From: Oscillospiraceae bacterium
Lineage (GTDB): Bacteria > Bacillota > Clostridia > Oscillospirales > Ruminococcaceae
Assembly: GCA_015067315.1 (NCBI GenBank)
Contig: SVMR01000006.1
Location: forward strand, 1-64,000
Direction of reading: 5' to 3'
Length of the DNA: 64,000 nucleotides
Shown here one piece after another: positions 34,988-44,086 of this stretch. Every line of letters begins with the position of its first letter. Position 1 is the stretch's first letter. A program made the position numbers and the translations under genes. Below the pieces are notes generated by a model. It had not been told where the DNA came from. It was given only the letters and a program-made list of their open reading frames with translations, and ran no database searches.

Positions 34988-36379
34988 TTAACCTCTTCCT
35001 GCTTTTATAATATTTGCTTCGTGTTCCGCCATTGTTTTTGCGTAATAGAAATTTCCGTCATGGTCGGTTACGAAATAATAATAATTTGTTTCGTCCGGAT
35101 AAAGGGCGGCTTCTATTGCGTTAAGTCCCGGGTTGCAGATAGGACCAACGGGAAGACCCGCTCTGTAATCCGTATAGGTGTAATAAGCATAGAGATATTC
35201 GTCGGAAAGAGCTTCATCCCCGACGTAAGGTTCGATGTTTTCGGTATAATAGAAATAAGTTACGTCGGATTGGAGATAAGGAAGACCGGAACCGGGCGCA
35301 AGACGGTTATGGAAAACGGAAGAAACGATCTTCATATCCTCCATATATGCCGCTTCGGACTGAATTACGGAAGCGAGGGTTATTACGTCCTCAAGGCTCA
35401 TTCCCAGTTCCTGCATACGGAGATAATATTCCGCGCTGAACTTGTTGTTGAAGTTGTCGATGAATTTTGCGATAACGCTTCTCGGGGTGGAATCCGTATA
35501 GAACTCATAGGTATCCGGGAAAAGATATCCTTCCCATTTGAGATAGATTTTTTCGTCCGTTCCCATCTGTCCTTCAAATTCATATTCAAAGGTTTCGGTT
35601 TTTGCCGCTTCAATGAATTCATCATAGCCGCAGACTCCGTTTTCTTCAAGACGCTGTGCAATTTCCCGGAGGGTCATTCCTTCATAGAAGTTTACCTTTA
35701 CAACGTTCTTCGGTTTTTCCTTTGTTTTAAGAACCTGGAAAATCTGGTCATAACCGAGGTTTGAATTAAGGGTATATTTTCCCGGGGCAAGCCTTGTTTC
35801 CATATCCTTTACCCTTGCGTAAACTTCGAAGGTAAAAGGTTCGTCAATAACGCCTTTTTCTTCAAGAAGGTTTGCGATTTCGGAAAGACCGTAGCCTTCC
35901 GGAATTACAATTTCGATTTCGCGGCTTTCCTTGCTGAATCCAACAAGGTCGTTGATGCTTGAAAGGGCAAAAGAAGCGATGAAAACCGAAGCCGCAAGAA
36001 CGCCGGAAACCCAGATTATTGTAAGAAGCCAGTTGTATGCGGTGTTGAGTCTTTTTTTCTTCTTTTTTCTTGCGTTATCGGAATCCCGGGTTTCCTTCGG
36101 AGCTTTTTTCTTTATCGGGGCGGGTTCTTCCGCTTTTTTCACCGGTTCTTTTACAAAAACCTGCTCTTCCTCGTCCGGAGGAGGAGGCGCAAAGATATCG
36201 TCCTCAAATTCAAAAACTTCGTTTTTTGTTTTTTCCGGTTCCGGTTCTTTTTTTGCGGAAGAAGTCGCATCTTCAAAAAAGGAAGAAAAAACAAGGTCTT
36301 CGTCTTTTGAAGGAGCTTTCTTCGGTTCGGCATCCGGTTCAAGATTTTTGAAGAAATCTTCAAATTCTTTGTTGTTCAT
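34988..36379 (-). CDS. mltG: Endolytic murein transglycosylase MltG
   Basis: A 463-residue YceG/MltG protein that cuts nascent peptidoglycan glycan strands and so sets chain length. A long acidic and Lys-rich cytosolic N-terminal region (about 1-110, with DUF-free low complexity) precedes one membrane helix (about 113-140), a LysM-like segment (VIPEGYGLSEIANLLEEKGVID) and the catalytic domain. The catalytic Glu lies in LASVIQSEAAY, followed by SVFHNRL and the LPYLQSDVTYFYY motif, with NPG at GPICNPGLNAIEAAL. The cytosolic extension is longer than in E. coli MltG but common in Clostridia. Confidence 0.94.
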   Translation of the reverse strand: MNNKEFEDFFKNLEPDAEPKKAPSKDEDLVFSSFFEDATSSAKKEPEPEKTKNEVFEFEDDIFAPPPPDEEEQVFVKEPVKKAEEPAPIKKKAPKETRDSDNARKKKKKRLNTAYNWLLTIIWVSGVLAASVFIASFALSSINDLVGFSKESREIEIVIPEGYGLSEIANLLEEKGVIDEPFTFEVYARVKDMETRLAPGKYTLNSNLGYDQIFQVLKTKEKPKNVVKVNFYEGMTLREIAQRLEENGVCGYDEFIEAAKTETFEYEFEGQMGTDEKIYLKWEGYLFPDTYEFYTDSTPRSVIAKFIDNFNNKFSAEYYLRMQELGMSLEDVITLASVIQSEAAYMEDMKIVSSVFHNRLAPGSGLPYLQSDVTYFYYTENIEPYVGDEALSDEYLYAYYTYTDYRAGLPVGPICNPGLNAIEAALYPDETNYYYFVTDHDGNFYYAKTMAEHEANIIKAGRG

Positions 36380-36508
36380 AAAATCCTCCGATTATTCCGC
36401 CGGTTTTTTTGATGTAACCAACGTTTCAAAATTTACATATCATATAACATACCGGCAAAACGGAAAAATCCGGCGCCGATATAAATTTTTCTTACGAGGT
36501 GAAATTTC

Positions 36509-36667
36509 ATGTTCGGAAACAATAACTGCTGCTGGTGGATCATCATCCTTATTCTTCTTTTCTGCTGCTGCGGAAACAACGGATACGGATACAATAACGG
36601 CTGCGGCTGCGGAAACAGCTGCGGCAACGGCTGCGGATGCAACGATTGCGGCTGCGGTTGCGGCTGA
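36509..36667 (+). CDS. 52-residue Cys/Gly-rich membrane microprotein
   Basis: A short plus-strand gene easily missed by length cut-offs. GAGGTG lies seven bases before the ATG. The product has NNNCCWW, then a hydrophobic stretch IIILILLF flanked by CC and CCC, then a tail of Gly/Asn/Cys repeats (NNGCGCGNSCGNGCGC...), about 14 Cys in all. The layout of a short hydrophobic core beside Gly/Cys repeats recalls YjcZ-like and other sporulation or coat microproteins of Firmicutes. The upstream CATATCATATAACATA stretch could be a sporulation-type promoter; both points are inference. A plus-strand terminator follows. Confidence 0.75.
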   Translation: MFGNNNCCWWIIILILLFCCCGNNGYGYNNGCGCGNSCGNGCGCNDCGCGCG

Positions 36668-36697
36668 TAACCGATCCGTCTTCCATAACGCCCCCCT

Positions 36698-36724
36698 GCC
36701 CTGCGCAAAACGCAGGGCTTTCGG
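36698..36724 (+). terminator. Terminator of Cys-rich microprotein gene
   Basis: A perfect eight-base stem GCCCTGCG / CGCAGGGC with a CAAAA loop followed by a short TTTC tail, 30 bases after the microprotein stop. It also supports the existence of that small gene. Confidence 0.75.
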
Positions 36725-36727
36725 CAT

Positions 36728-37252
36728 TTATTCCGAAAATTCCTCTATTCCGTCAAGGCTTCCTTTAATTTCGGAAACCAGCGCAAGGGCAAAATCCTCC
36801 GCAAAAACAGGTCCGCTTGCCGTAACAAGCTTTCCGTCAATTTCAAGTTTTCCGGCGGTATAAATTCCTTCCCCGGCTTCAAAGCCCGGGAAGCAGGTGT
36901 ATCTTTTTCCTTCAAGAGCGCCGGTTCCGGAAAGAACGTAACCGGGCGAAGCGCAGATTGCACCGATTATTATATCATTATGAAGCGCAAATGTTATGGC
37001 ATCATTAACAATTTTTGAATTTTTAAGATTTTTTGCGCCGGGCCAGCCGCCGGGAAAAACAAAGGCTTCCGCTTTTCCTAAATCCGCTTCATTTTCGGAA
37101 ATATCCGCGGTTACGGCAAGTCCATGGGCGCTTTTAACGGTTTTTCCGCCGATTCCGACTGTTTTTACGTCGATTCCGGCTCTTTTCATAAGGTCGAAAG
37201 GAACAACGGCTTCCATATCCTCAAAACCTTCCGCAAGGAAAAGATATACCAT
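36728..37252 (-). CDS. DJ-1/PfpI family protein
   Basis: A 174-residue DJ-1/ThiJ-type protein. The fold markers are YLFLAEGFEDMEAVVPFDLMKRAG at the start (with the conserved Glu of the AEGFED segment), FVFPGGWPGAKNL, and the nucleophile-elbow Cys in IIGAICASPGYVL (about residue 99). Family members act as deglycase/chaperone-like or amidotransferase-like proteins; the AICASP variant is the DJ-1 subgroup. AAGGGGG precedes the ATG. It is 13 bases downstream of thyX and possibly read through from it. Confidence 0.92.
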   Translation of the reverse strand: MVYLFLAEGFEDMEAVVPFDLMKRAGIDVKTVGIGGKTVKSAHGLAVTADISENEADLGKAEAFVFPGGWPGAKNLKNSKIVNDAITFALHNDIIIGAICASPGYVLSGTGALEGKRYTCFPGFEAGEGIYTAGKLEIDGKLVTASGPVFAEDFALALVSEIKGSLDGIEEFSE

Positions 37253-37265
37253 TTTTGTTCCCCCT

Positions 37266-38021
37266 TTATTTTACAATAAGTTCGGTTCTCGGTTTTCCGC
37301 AGGTCATTTTTCCTTCGGAACATTTTCCGCCGGAAACGCATGCGGGACCCGCATGGGCAAAGAGAGAAGGCGCTTCGGCTCTGCAAAGGCGGAGCATTTC
37401 ATCCGCAACGGCGCGGATTTCCCATTGTGCCCGGTTGCAACAGCGAAGGCGGAAAAGATTGTGAAGACTGCGGACATTCATGGTTACGATCATTTTTGTG
37501 TCGCAGGCATTCGGAAGAACGAATCTTGCGTCTTCAATCGCCTTTTTCTCCGCAAGCTTCCAGGCTTCATCTTCGGATTTTCCTTCCGCAACAAATTCCT
37601 CCGCGGCTTTTTTGCGGAGAATTCCGGTAAGCTTATGATAGCTTTCGGAACAGAGATCCATTATTTTGTTGTATTCTTCAAGAGCTTCCTCATCTTCGCC
37701 GATTGCCGGAGGAACAATAAAATCAAAATGTCCTTCCTTGTTTACATAACGCTGGCTCTGGACGCTGTAGGAAGCGATTCTGTGGCGGGTTATCTGCGCA
37801 AGAAAAGCTCTTGAAACTCCTTCGATTGTGAAAGTGAAAGTCACGTGTTCAAGGGGACTTTCGTGACCGAGCCTTTCGAGCATTGCAACGTAATCGGAAG
37901 CTTTTTCATCCGTCATTCCGTCAAAAAGTTCATCTGCGCCGGAATTGCTGTAACAAAGTCTTGCGGCGGCGGCAATTGTTTTTTCCGGGTTCGGCGTATG
38001 GCAAAGAAGATTGACTTTCAT
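37266..38021 (-). CDS. thyX: Flavin-dependent thymidylate synthase ThyX
   Basis: A 251-residue ThyX, which makes dTMP from dUMP with FAD, NADPH and methylene-THF. The ThyX signature RHRIASYSVQS is at residues 79-89, preceded by GHESPLEHVTFTF (52-64) and followed by QRYV. The downstream NVRSLHNLFRLRCCNRAQWEIRAVADEML region is the conserved second substrate-binding segment. The start is fixed by GGAGGTAACCGTC before the ATG; an upstream in-frame ATG lies in the promoter region. A consensus promoter is at 38057-38085. Confidence 0.95.
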   Translation of the reverse strand: MKVNLLCHTPNPEKTIAAAARLCYSNSGADELFDGMTDEKASDYVAMLERLGHESPLEHVTFTFTIEGVSRAFLAQITRHRIASYSVQSQRYVNKEGHFDFIVPPAIGEDEEALEEYNKIMDLCSESYHKLTGILRKKAAEEFVAEGKSEDEAWKLAEKKAIEDARFVLPNACDTKMIVTMNVRSLHNLFRLRCCNRAQWEIRAVADEMLRLCRAEAPSLFAHAGPACVSGGKCSEGKMTCGKPRTELIVK

Positions 38022-38056
38022 GACGGTTACCTCCAAAAAATAAATATACACATAAT

Positions 38057-38085
38057 ATTATATAACAAATGCTGTTTTATATCAA
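38057..38085 (-). promoter_or_regulatory. Promoter of thyX
   Basis: TTGATA (38080-38085), 17-base spacer, TATAAT (38057-38062) on the minus strand. Confidence 0.82.
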
Positions 38086-38088
38086 GCA

Positions 38089-38118
38089 AAAAAATAAGCC
38101 GCACGGAGTGCGGCTTTA
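38089..38118 (-). terminator. Terminator of 245-residue lipoprotein gene
   Basis: AGCCGCAC / GTGCGGCT stem with a three-base loop, followed on the minus strand by a TTATTTTTTT tract, 17 bases beyond the stop at 38135. Confidence 0.85.
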
Positions 38119-38134
38119 AAAAATCTTTTTCCGA

Positions 38135-38872
38135 TTATTTTACGGTGATTGTGAAACCGAGGGTTTCGATATGCATTCCTTCTTCGTCAAGGAACATTAC
38201 GGAAATTGTGGAAGTTCCTTCGCCGATTGCATCAATCACAAAAGTTCCGTCCTGGGTTTTTGCTCTCTGTTCAGCGGAAACAACGCTTACGTTGTCGTAA
38301 AGAAGAACAGCGATTGCAGCTTCGTCGCCGAGGGCAACGGGGATTTCGATTTTGTCGCCGACAAGATAGGTTATGGGAAGTTCGGTGATGTTGCCGTCAT
38401 AACCGTAATTGCCGATGGTGAATTTCCATTCTTCATCCATGAAATCGCCGACAAATCCTTTAATGTCATCGACATAGAAGAATTTATTGTCCATGGTTAC
38501 GGAATAGGTTTCGCCCATTTCAAAAACTTCGCCTTCGGGAAGCATGATGATAAGCTGGGCATAGGCGGGATTGGTGTTGCTGTTGAGGAAAATATGGTCG
38601 CCGTCCATTCTTGCGTCATATCTGAAAATTTCTTTTCCGTCGGAAACTCTTGTTACGGCAATTTCGCCGGTTCCGAGTTCAACGTTCGGGGTGTTCATAA
38701 CAATCTGGAGAGCGGTAAGACCGGAAGCAAAGGTCTGGCCTTCGTCGCTGATGGGATAGAATTCAACGTCGAAATCTTCAAGAGTTACGTATGTGGGGTC
38801 GGGTCTTGCGCATCCGGTTACGGAAAGCATAATGAGAATAAGGCCGAGCATTACGGCAAGCATTTTTTTCAT
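38135..38872 (-). CDS. Lipoprotein of unknown function with Ig-like C-terminus
   Basis: A 245-residue lipoprotein. The start is placed at the ATG giving MKKMLAVMLGLILIMLSVTGC (Cys 21), behind AAAGGA; much longer in-frame readings have no ribosome site and run through the promoter. The mature part begins ARPDPTYVTLEDFDVEFYP, contains beta-rich stretches (MLPEGEVFEMGETYSVTMDNKFFY), and ends in a strand pattern GEGTSTISVMFLDEEGMHIETLGFTITVK typical of a BIG-like beta-sandwich. Monocistronic, with its own consensus promoter and terminator. The ligand is unknown. Confidence 0.78.
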   Translation of the reverse strand: MKKMLAVMLGLILIMLSVTGCARPDPTYVTLEDFDVEFYPISDEGQTFASGLTALQIVMNTPNVELGTGEIAVTRVSDGKEIFRYDARMDGDHIFLNSNTNPAYAQLIIMLPEGEVFEMGETYSVTMDNKFFYVDDIKGFVGDFMDEEWKFTIGNYGYDGNITELPITYLVGDKIEIPVALGDEAAIAVLLYDNVSVVSAEQRAKTQDGTFVIDAIGEGTSTISVMFLDEEGMHIETLGFTITVK

Positions 38873-38906
38873 ATTGATAAACATCCTTTCTGCATATCTA
38901 ACCGCC

Positions 38907-38935
38907 ATTATAATATAAAACAAGAAAAAAAGCAA
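38907..38935 (-). promoter_or_regulatory. Promoter of lipoprotein gene
   Basis: TTGCTT (38930-38935), 17-base spacer, TATAAT (38907-38912) on the minus strand, 35 bases before the chosen start. It confirms that upstream in-frame starts are not used. Confidence 0.78.
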
Positions 38936-39037
38936 ACAAATTTTGGTTTTATTGAAAAAAATTGAATATTTGTTCATAAATTGCGGCAAAAAACAAAGGT
39001 TTTTATAAGCAAAAGTATAATACTTTTCAATATTTTC

Positions 39038-39066
39038 TTGACATCTTCGCCCTTTCGCATTAGGAT
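39038..39066 (+). promoter_or_regulatory. Promoter of mnmM-like gene
   Basis: TTGACA (39038-39043), 17-base spacer, TAGGAT (39061-39066) on the plus strand, followed by GGAGGTAAAT and the ATG at 39101. Confidence 0.8.
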
Positions 39067-39100
39067 TATATGCAGAAACCATCTTTTTTCGGAGGTAAAT

Positions 39101-39682
39101 ATGTTCAGCGAATACAGCGCTCTCGGAATTGTTCACAAGATTTTAAAAATGCATATAAAGCCCGGCGATTTCTGCATCGACGCAACTTCCGGAAACGGAC
39201 ACGATTCTGTTTATCTTTGCGAACTTTGCGGAAAAAGCGGAAAAGTTATTGCAATGGATATCCAGCCGGAGGCGGTTGAATCAACAAAGGCGAATCTTGC
39301 GGAACACGGATTTTCGGATATGAGCGAAGTTTTTTGCGAAAGCCACAGCGAAATTGATAAATTCGCGAAGCCGAACAGCGCCGACTGCATTGTTTTCAAC
39401 TTTGGCTGGCTTCCGGGCGGAAGCCATGACGTTTTCACAAGGGCGGAAACAAGCATCCCCGCAATTCAGAAATCCCTTGAGATTTTAAAACCCGGCGGTC
39501 TTCTTTCCCTTTGCGTTTATTACGGAAGGAACAACGGATATTCCGAAAGGGACGCGATTCTTGAATTTGTAAAATCCCTTCCCGGCGCCCAATACAACGT
39601 AATGAAATGCGATTTTTTAAACAGACCGAACGACCCGCCCTTCCCGATTTTTATTGTAAAAGATAAGGAATATTTTAAATAA
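39101..39682 (+). CDS. mnmM: SAM-dependent rRNA/tRNA methyltransferase, MnmM/YtqB-like
   Basis: A 193-residue class I methyltransferase of the YtqB family, now linked to the last step of mnm5(s2)U34 synthesis in Gram-positive tRNA. Motifs: FCIDATSGNGHDSVYLCELCG (motif I), VIAMDIQPEAVESTKANL (motif II), DCIVFNFGWLPGGSHDVFTRAETS, the family-specific segment, and LLSLCVYYGRNNGYSERDAI. GGAGG lies five bases before the ATG; the longer in-frame reading would start within the promoter. It is the last core gene before the integrated element. Confidence 0.9.
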   Translation: MFSEYSALGIVHKILKMHIKPGDFCIDATSGNGHDSVYLCELCGKSGKVIAMDIQPEAVESTKANLAEHGFSDMSEVFCESHSEIDKFAKPNSADCIVFNFGWLPGGSHDVFTRAETSIPAIQKSLEILKPGGLLSLCVYYGRNNGYSERDAILEFVKSLPGAQYNVMKCDFLNRPNDPPFPIFIVKDKEYFK

Positions 39683-39725
39683 AAAAATCCTCCGCAGAGG
39701 TCCGCCTTCCGTAAGGAAGTGCGGA
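39683..39725. repeat. Left flanking hairpin repeat of the island
   Basis: Read on the minus strand: TCCGCACTTCC-TTAC-GGAAGGCGGA hairpin followed by CCTCTGCGGAGGATTTTTTT. It matches, in inverted orientation, the element at 50800-50843 (same hairpin arms, same TTAC loop, same GCGGAGGATTTTTT end). The T tract faces away from the island. It may be a dispersed genomic repeat, or part of the element end. Confidence 0.7.
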
Positions 39726-39763
39726 TTCGGGCAGGCTCTTGTAAAGTGAATAGTTTTGGTATG

Positions 39764-41485
<1,722 letters not shown>

Positions 41486-41498
41486 TTACAGCAAAATC

Positions 41499-41527
41499 AT
41501 CATACCACATCTATCTGAATACTTCAA
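41499..41527 (-). promoter_or_regulatory. Promoter of recombinase gene with adjacent palindrome
   Basis: TTGAAG (41522-41527), 17-base spacer, TATGAT (41499-41504) on the minus strand. The perfect palindrome ACACTTTAAAGTGT overlaps the upstream edge of the -35 box (about 41528-41541) and could bind a repressor of excision. Confidence 0.7.
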
Positions 41528-41550
41528 CACTTTAAAGTGTGATTTGCGAA

Positions 41551-41799
41551 TTATTTTTCCTCTTTAATTATTCTTTCAAGTGTATCGCATACCGTAGAAT
41601 CTCTTGAACCTTCAAAAAATGTTCTTACTTCTATTACCGTATTACCGAAATCATAATCGAAATCCATATCTTTGGGATAGTCATATTGTTTGAATATCAC
41701 AAGCCTTTCTTCCTTTGTTTTCTGTGCAAGAAGACACTTTATTTCATCCAGAAGTTCGTATATGTCGGCTGCAGGTTTGAGGTTTGATTCATTATTCAT
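41551..41799 (-). CDS. Small acidic hypothetical protein of the element
   Basis: An 82-residue protein from the ATG behind AAAGGAG (MNNESNLKPAADIYELLDEIKCLLAQKTKEERLVIFKQYDYPKDMDFDYDFGNTVIEVRTFFEGSRD...). It is acidic, probably helical at its N-terminus, with no signal or membrane segment. Longer in-frame readings lack a ribosome site. Similar short genes accompany serine recombinases in Clostridial elements, but I cannot name a family. Upstream of, and co-directional with, the recombinase. Confidence 0.6.
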   Translation of the reverse strand: MNNESNLKPAADIYELLDEIKCLLAQKTKEERLVIFKQYDYPKDMDFDYDFGNTVIEVRTFFEGSRDSTVCDTLERIIKEEK

Positions 41800-41883
41800 C
41801 TTTCTGTTTCTCCTTTCAAATTCTGTCACATTCCTGTACATTTTCTTGTACACTTTTGTGTCACTTTTTCTCTTTCAACTTCG

Positions 41884-41952
41884 GGGTTGCAGGGGTGATT
41901 TCCCCTGGCGAGCTGTGTTTTGGGCCCAAAACGCGATGCTTGCGACGGAATA
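41884..41952 (+). ncRNA. Structured element, copy 1 (GGGTTGCAGGG...GACGGAATA)
   Basis: A GC-rich noncoding patch in AT-rich DNA. It begins GGGTTGCAGGG and ends CTTGCGACGGAATA. Between them a long hairpin can form: outer arms GCGAGC/GCTTGC, inner arms GTGTTTTGGG/CCCAAAACGC with one G-T pair. A second copy with the same ends but a different, equally self-complementary centre lies at 47094-47159 on the other strand. Compensatory differences in the stem suggest selection on structure. Whether it is RNA or a DNA signal is unknown; it is listed as ncRNA provisionally. Confidence 0.5.
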
Positions 41953-42000
41953 CATAAATTCTTCATTTCCGTTACCATTTTCGGTACAAAGCAGATCCCG

Positions 42001-42306
42001 TCACTTTTTCAGTTCAATCAGCCGTTTTTGATTTGTGCGGATAAATTTTACCGAAACACCTTTCTTTTTCAGCATGGTCTTTCCATGCTTATGCAAAAGT
42101 TTTGCTGCGGTATTTGCAGAAACGGCTTTGCAGTTCATATCAGAAACCAAATCCGAAGCCGTTCCGAGCCATATTCTTTTATCTGACATAAAATCAATTA
42201 CCAACTGAAAGAAAAAGTGATCTTCCGTGAGCACGGGATAACCCGCTCTGATTTCATTCTTTGCAACCGGTTTGAGCATCTCATTTACTAATTCTTCGTC
42301 TTTCAT
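42001..42306 (-). CDS. Stand-alone winged-helix-like protein of the element
   Basis: A 101-residue basic protein. WLGTASDLVSDMNCKAVSANTAAKLLHKHGKTMLKKKGVSVKFIRTNQKRLIELKK resembles the C-terminal winged-helix tail of phage and plasmid primase/helicase proteins (GTA..LL..., a helix-turn-helix, then a basic R.N..R.I.L strand), here as a separate small protein. That similarity is from memory and moderate. AAAGGAG lies before the ATG. Upstream are a large terminator-like hairpin and a 13-codon reading frame, so its expression may be attenuated. Confidence 0.55.
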   Translation of the reverse strand: MKDEELVNEMLKPVAKNEIRAGYPVLTEDHFFFQLVIDFMSDKRIWLGTASDLVSDMNCKAVSANTAAKLLHKHGKTMLKKKGVSVKFIRTNQKRLIELKK

Positions 42307-42355
42307 TTTGTCAGCTCCTTTTACTGAAAATCTCTATACTCTTAAAAAAGGATAC

Positions 42356-42446
42356 AAAAAAGCCGTTGCATAGGTGCAGAAAACAAGGCGGGTTTCAAAA
42401 GCGAAACTCGCTGCTCATTTTCGATGCCCTCATGCAACGGCTTTTA
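42356..42446 (-). promoter_or_regulatory. Long stem-loop upstream of the winged-helix gene, attenuator-like
   Basis: Fourteen-base arms AAAAGCCGTTGCAT / ATGCAACGGCTTTT enclose about 60 bases that contain a second hairpin (GCGAGTTTC / GAAACCCGC). On the minus strand the outer stem ends in a run of six T, so it has the form of an intrinsic terminator. It lies between the 13-codon leader (42475-42516) and the gene starting at 42306. The 309-base stretch 42307-42615 holds nothing else apart from the leader and the upstream terminator. Confidence 0.5.
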
Positions 42447-42474
42447 CATCTTTTCTATCTCATTCATCAAATCA

Positions 42475-42516
42475 TTAACTATGCAACGCCATATTACGAA
42501 GATTTTCGATATTCAT
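42475..42516 (-). CDS. Putative 13-residue leader peptide
   Basis: ATG behind AAAAAGGAG (six bases spacing) opens a 13-codon frame MNIENLRNMALHS followed by TAA. The strong ribosome site on so short a frame, followed by a terminator-like stem-loop and then a gene, is the layout of leader-peptide attenuators. It could equally be the stub of a decayed gene. Confidence 0.35.
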   Translation of the reverse strand: MNIENLRNMALHS

Positions 42517-42552
42517 TTTTTGCTCCTTTTTGAGCAATTCTATATTACCAAA

Positions 42553-42580
42553 AAAATCCGGCGATTTATGCCGGATTTTT
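42553..42580. terminator. Terminator after nuclease-like gene
   Basis: AAAATCCGGC / GCCGGATTTT with a seven-base loop, A and T runs on both sides, 36 bases past the stop at 42616. Confidence 0.88.
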
Positions 42581-42615
42581 TGGATTTTCTGTATTTTATT
42601 TGTGAACAGAATTTA

Positions 42616-44073
42616 TTATTTATTATTAATCGTTTCATCCAAAAACTTTTCCAAATTTTCTTTTGTAATTAATTCTGTATAAGGCCATTCGATTAGTTTA
42701 ACATTATGCTTGAAACACAATTTTCTTTTTTTCTTGTCATTTGCTTGTTGAATTTTAAAGTGTTCTTCTCCACCAAAATGCTCAATGGGTTCATAATGTT
42801 GTATTCCCTGATATTCTATTCCCATAGATAAAGATGGAATATAAATATCTAGTGATTGCATACCAAGCCATTCAATTTTGTATTGATAAATAGCATCTGG
42901 ATATATATTAGATACAAGAGAAAACAATTGTGCTTCTGATTTCCATTTAGGTGATGTCCTATCCAAAAGGATAAGTTTGGCATATAAATCCGAACGGTTC
43001 TTTTGTTGCTGTTCTTTGTGTTCATCTAAAACATCCATTAATTCTTTATGAAACAATCCTTTAAACAGTGGTGTTTCTGCTATTGACCACCTTTTTTGAT
43101 ATAATATCGTGGGTAAATGATAATTATCATAAATTTTTAAAAATTCAGCGTCATAGCTTATATAATTTCTTATTGTAGAAAATATTTCAAATAATTCTAT
43201 ATGTTCTTTTGAAATCTTTCCATGCCATGTTGACGCGGATTCTTTTTCAACTTTACCGTATTCTTCAAAAATATATCTAATTAAATCTCCATTTATGCCA
43301 TTTGGATATCTAAACGAAAACTCTATGTATTCGGGAAAAGTTTTTTGATTAATCCAATATTTTCCTCTTTTTATTAAATTAATGGACGGTCTAGTTTTAT
43401 CAATAGCATCCATATCTTTTTTTATAGTAGCAATTGTTATACCATCATTAATTTTAAAAAAATCAAGTTCAGGAATAGCTTTATCAATATATTCTGCAAT
43501 GTCCCAATATTTTTTTGCATTATATTGAGTAATAAGCTTTTCAAAAGAATGATTATATGTAAACTTGTTATATAGCTCTTTAATAAATTTTTTGTGAGCT
43601 TCTGATCCTACAACATATTTCGAATAGCATTTTTCGCATAAATCTTTTACTGCATTAAAATCCTGATGAAAAAAAGAACACGCGAGCATATTGGGAATCA
43701 AGTAATAAAGATGAGGAGAATATTCAATAACGGTATCTCTAAAAATAGAATTTTTCTTGAAATATTTACAGGCAATTTCAGGTTTATTTTTGCAGATATC
43801 ACTATGATAATCAATAGCATTATCAGCTAAAACCACTAACAACTGTTTAGCATAATACTCCGTATCAGCTGGAAGTGTTTCTTTTTCAATCACTTGTAAT
43901 ATTGATTTTATCCCTTTTTCATAATAATCTTCAAAATAATCTTCTATCTTATTAGAGAAAATGGAAATTTTAAAAATAGGCTTATCATCATTTATACTAA
44001 GTTTTTCCCATGTATATTTAATGTTAGGAAAAGCTAATTTTGATATGTAATTTAGTGATTTGTAGATATCCAC
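42616..44073 (-). CDS. Large protein with C-terminal PD-(D/E)XK-like nuclease domain
   Basis: A 485-residue protein. Residues 1-370 are mostly helical with no motif I can name and may be a TPR-like scaffold. Residues 378-465 look like a restriction-endonuclease-like fold: E380 (KSEAQLF), LDIYIPSLSMGIEYQGIQHY with D409, E420 and Q422, the FGGEEHF segment, and D446-KKKR followed by a closing strand KLIEWPY. This arrangement is found in Vsr-like and phage-associated homing-type nucleases. It is AT-rich like its neighbours and sits 13 bases downstream of a two-helix membrane protein gene, so the two are one unit. A defence role is a reasonable guess, not shown. Confidence 0.65.
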   Translation of the reverse strand: MDIYKSLNYISKLAFPNIKYTWEKLSINDDKPIFKISIFSNKIEDYFEDYYEKGIKSILQVIEKETLPADTEYYAKQLLVVLADNAIDYHSDICKNKPEIACKYFKKNSIFRDTVIEYSPHLYYLIPNMLACSFFHQDFNAVKDLCEKCYSKYVVGSEAHKKFIKELYNKFTYNHSFEKLITQYNAKKYWDIAEYIDKAIPELDFFKINDGITIATIKKDMDAIDKTRPSINLIKRGKYWINQKTFPEYIEFSFRYPNGINGDLIRYIFEEYGKVEKESASTWHGKISKEHIELFEIFSTIRNYISYDAEFLKIYDNYHLPTILYQKRWSIAETPLFKGLFHKELMDVLDEHKEQQQKNRSDLYAKLILLDRTSPKWKSEAQLFSLVSNIYPDAIYQYKIEWLGMQSLDIYIPSLSMGIEYQGIQHYEPIEHFGGEEHFKIQQANDKKKRKLCFKHNVKLIEWPYTELITKENLEKFLDETINNK

Positions 44074-44086
44074 AACTAACTCCTAT

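Noticed and set aside
41860-42000. A remnant gene in the GC-rich patch near 41.9 kb
   Set aside because: No ribosome site and no frame preserved between the two copies of the patch; the shared features are structural.
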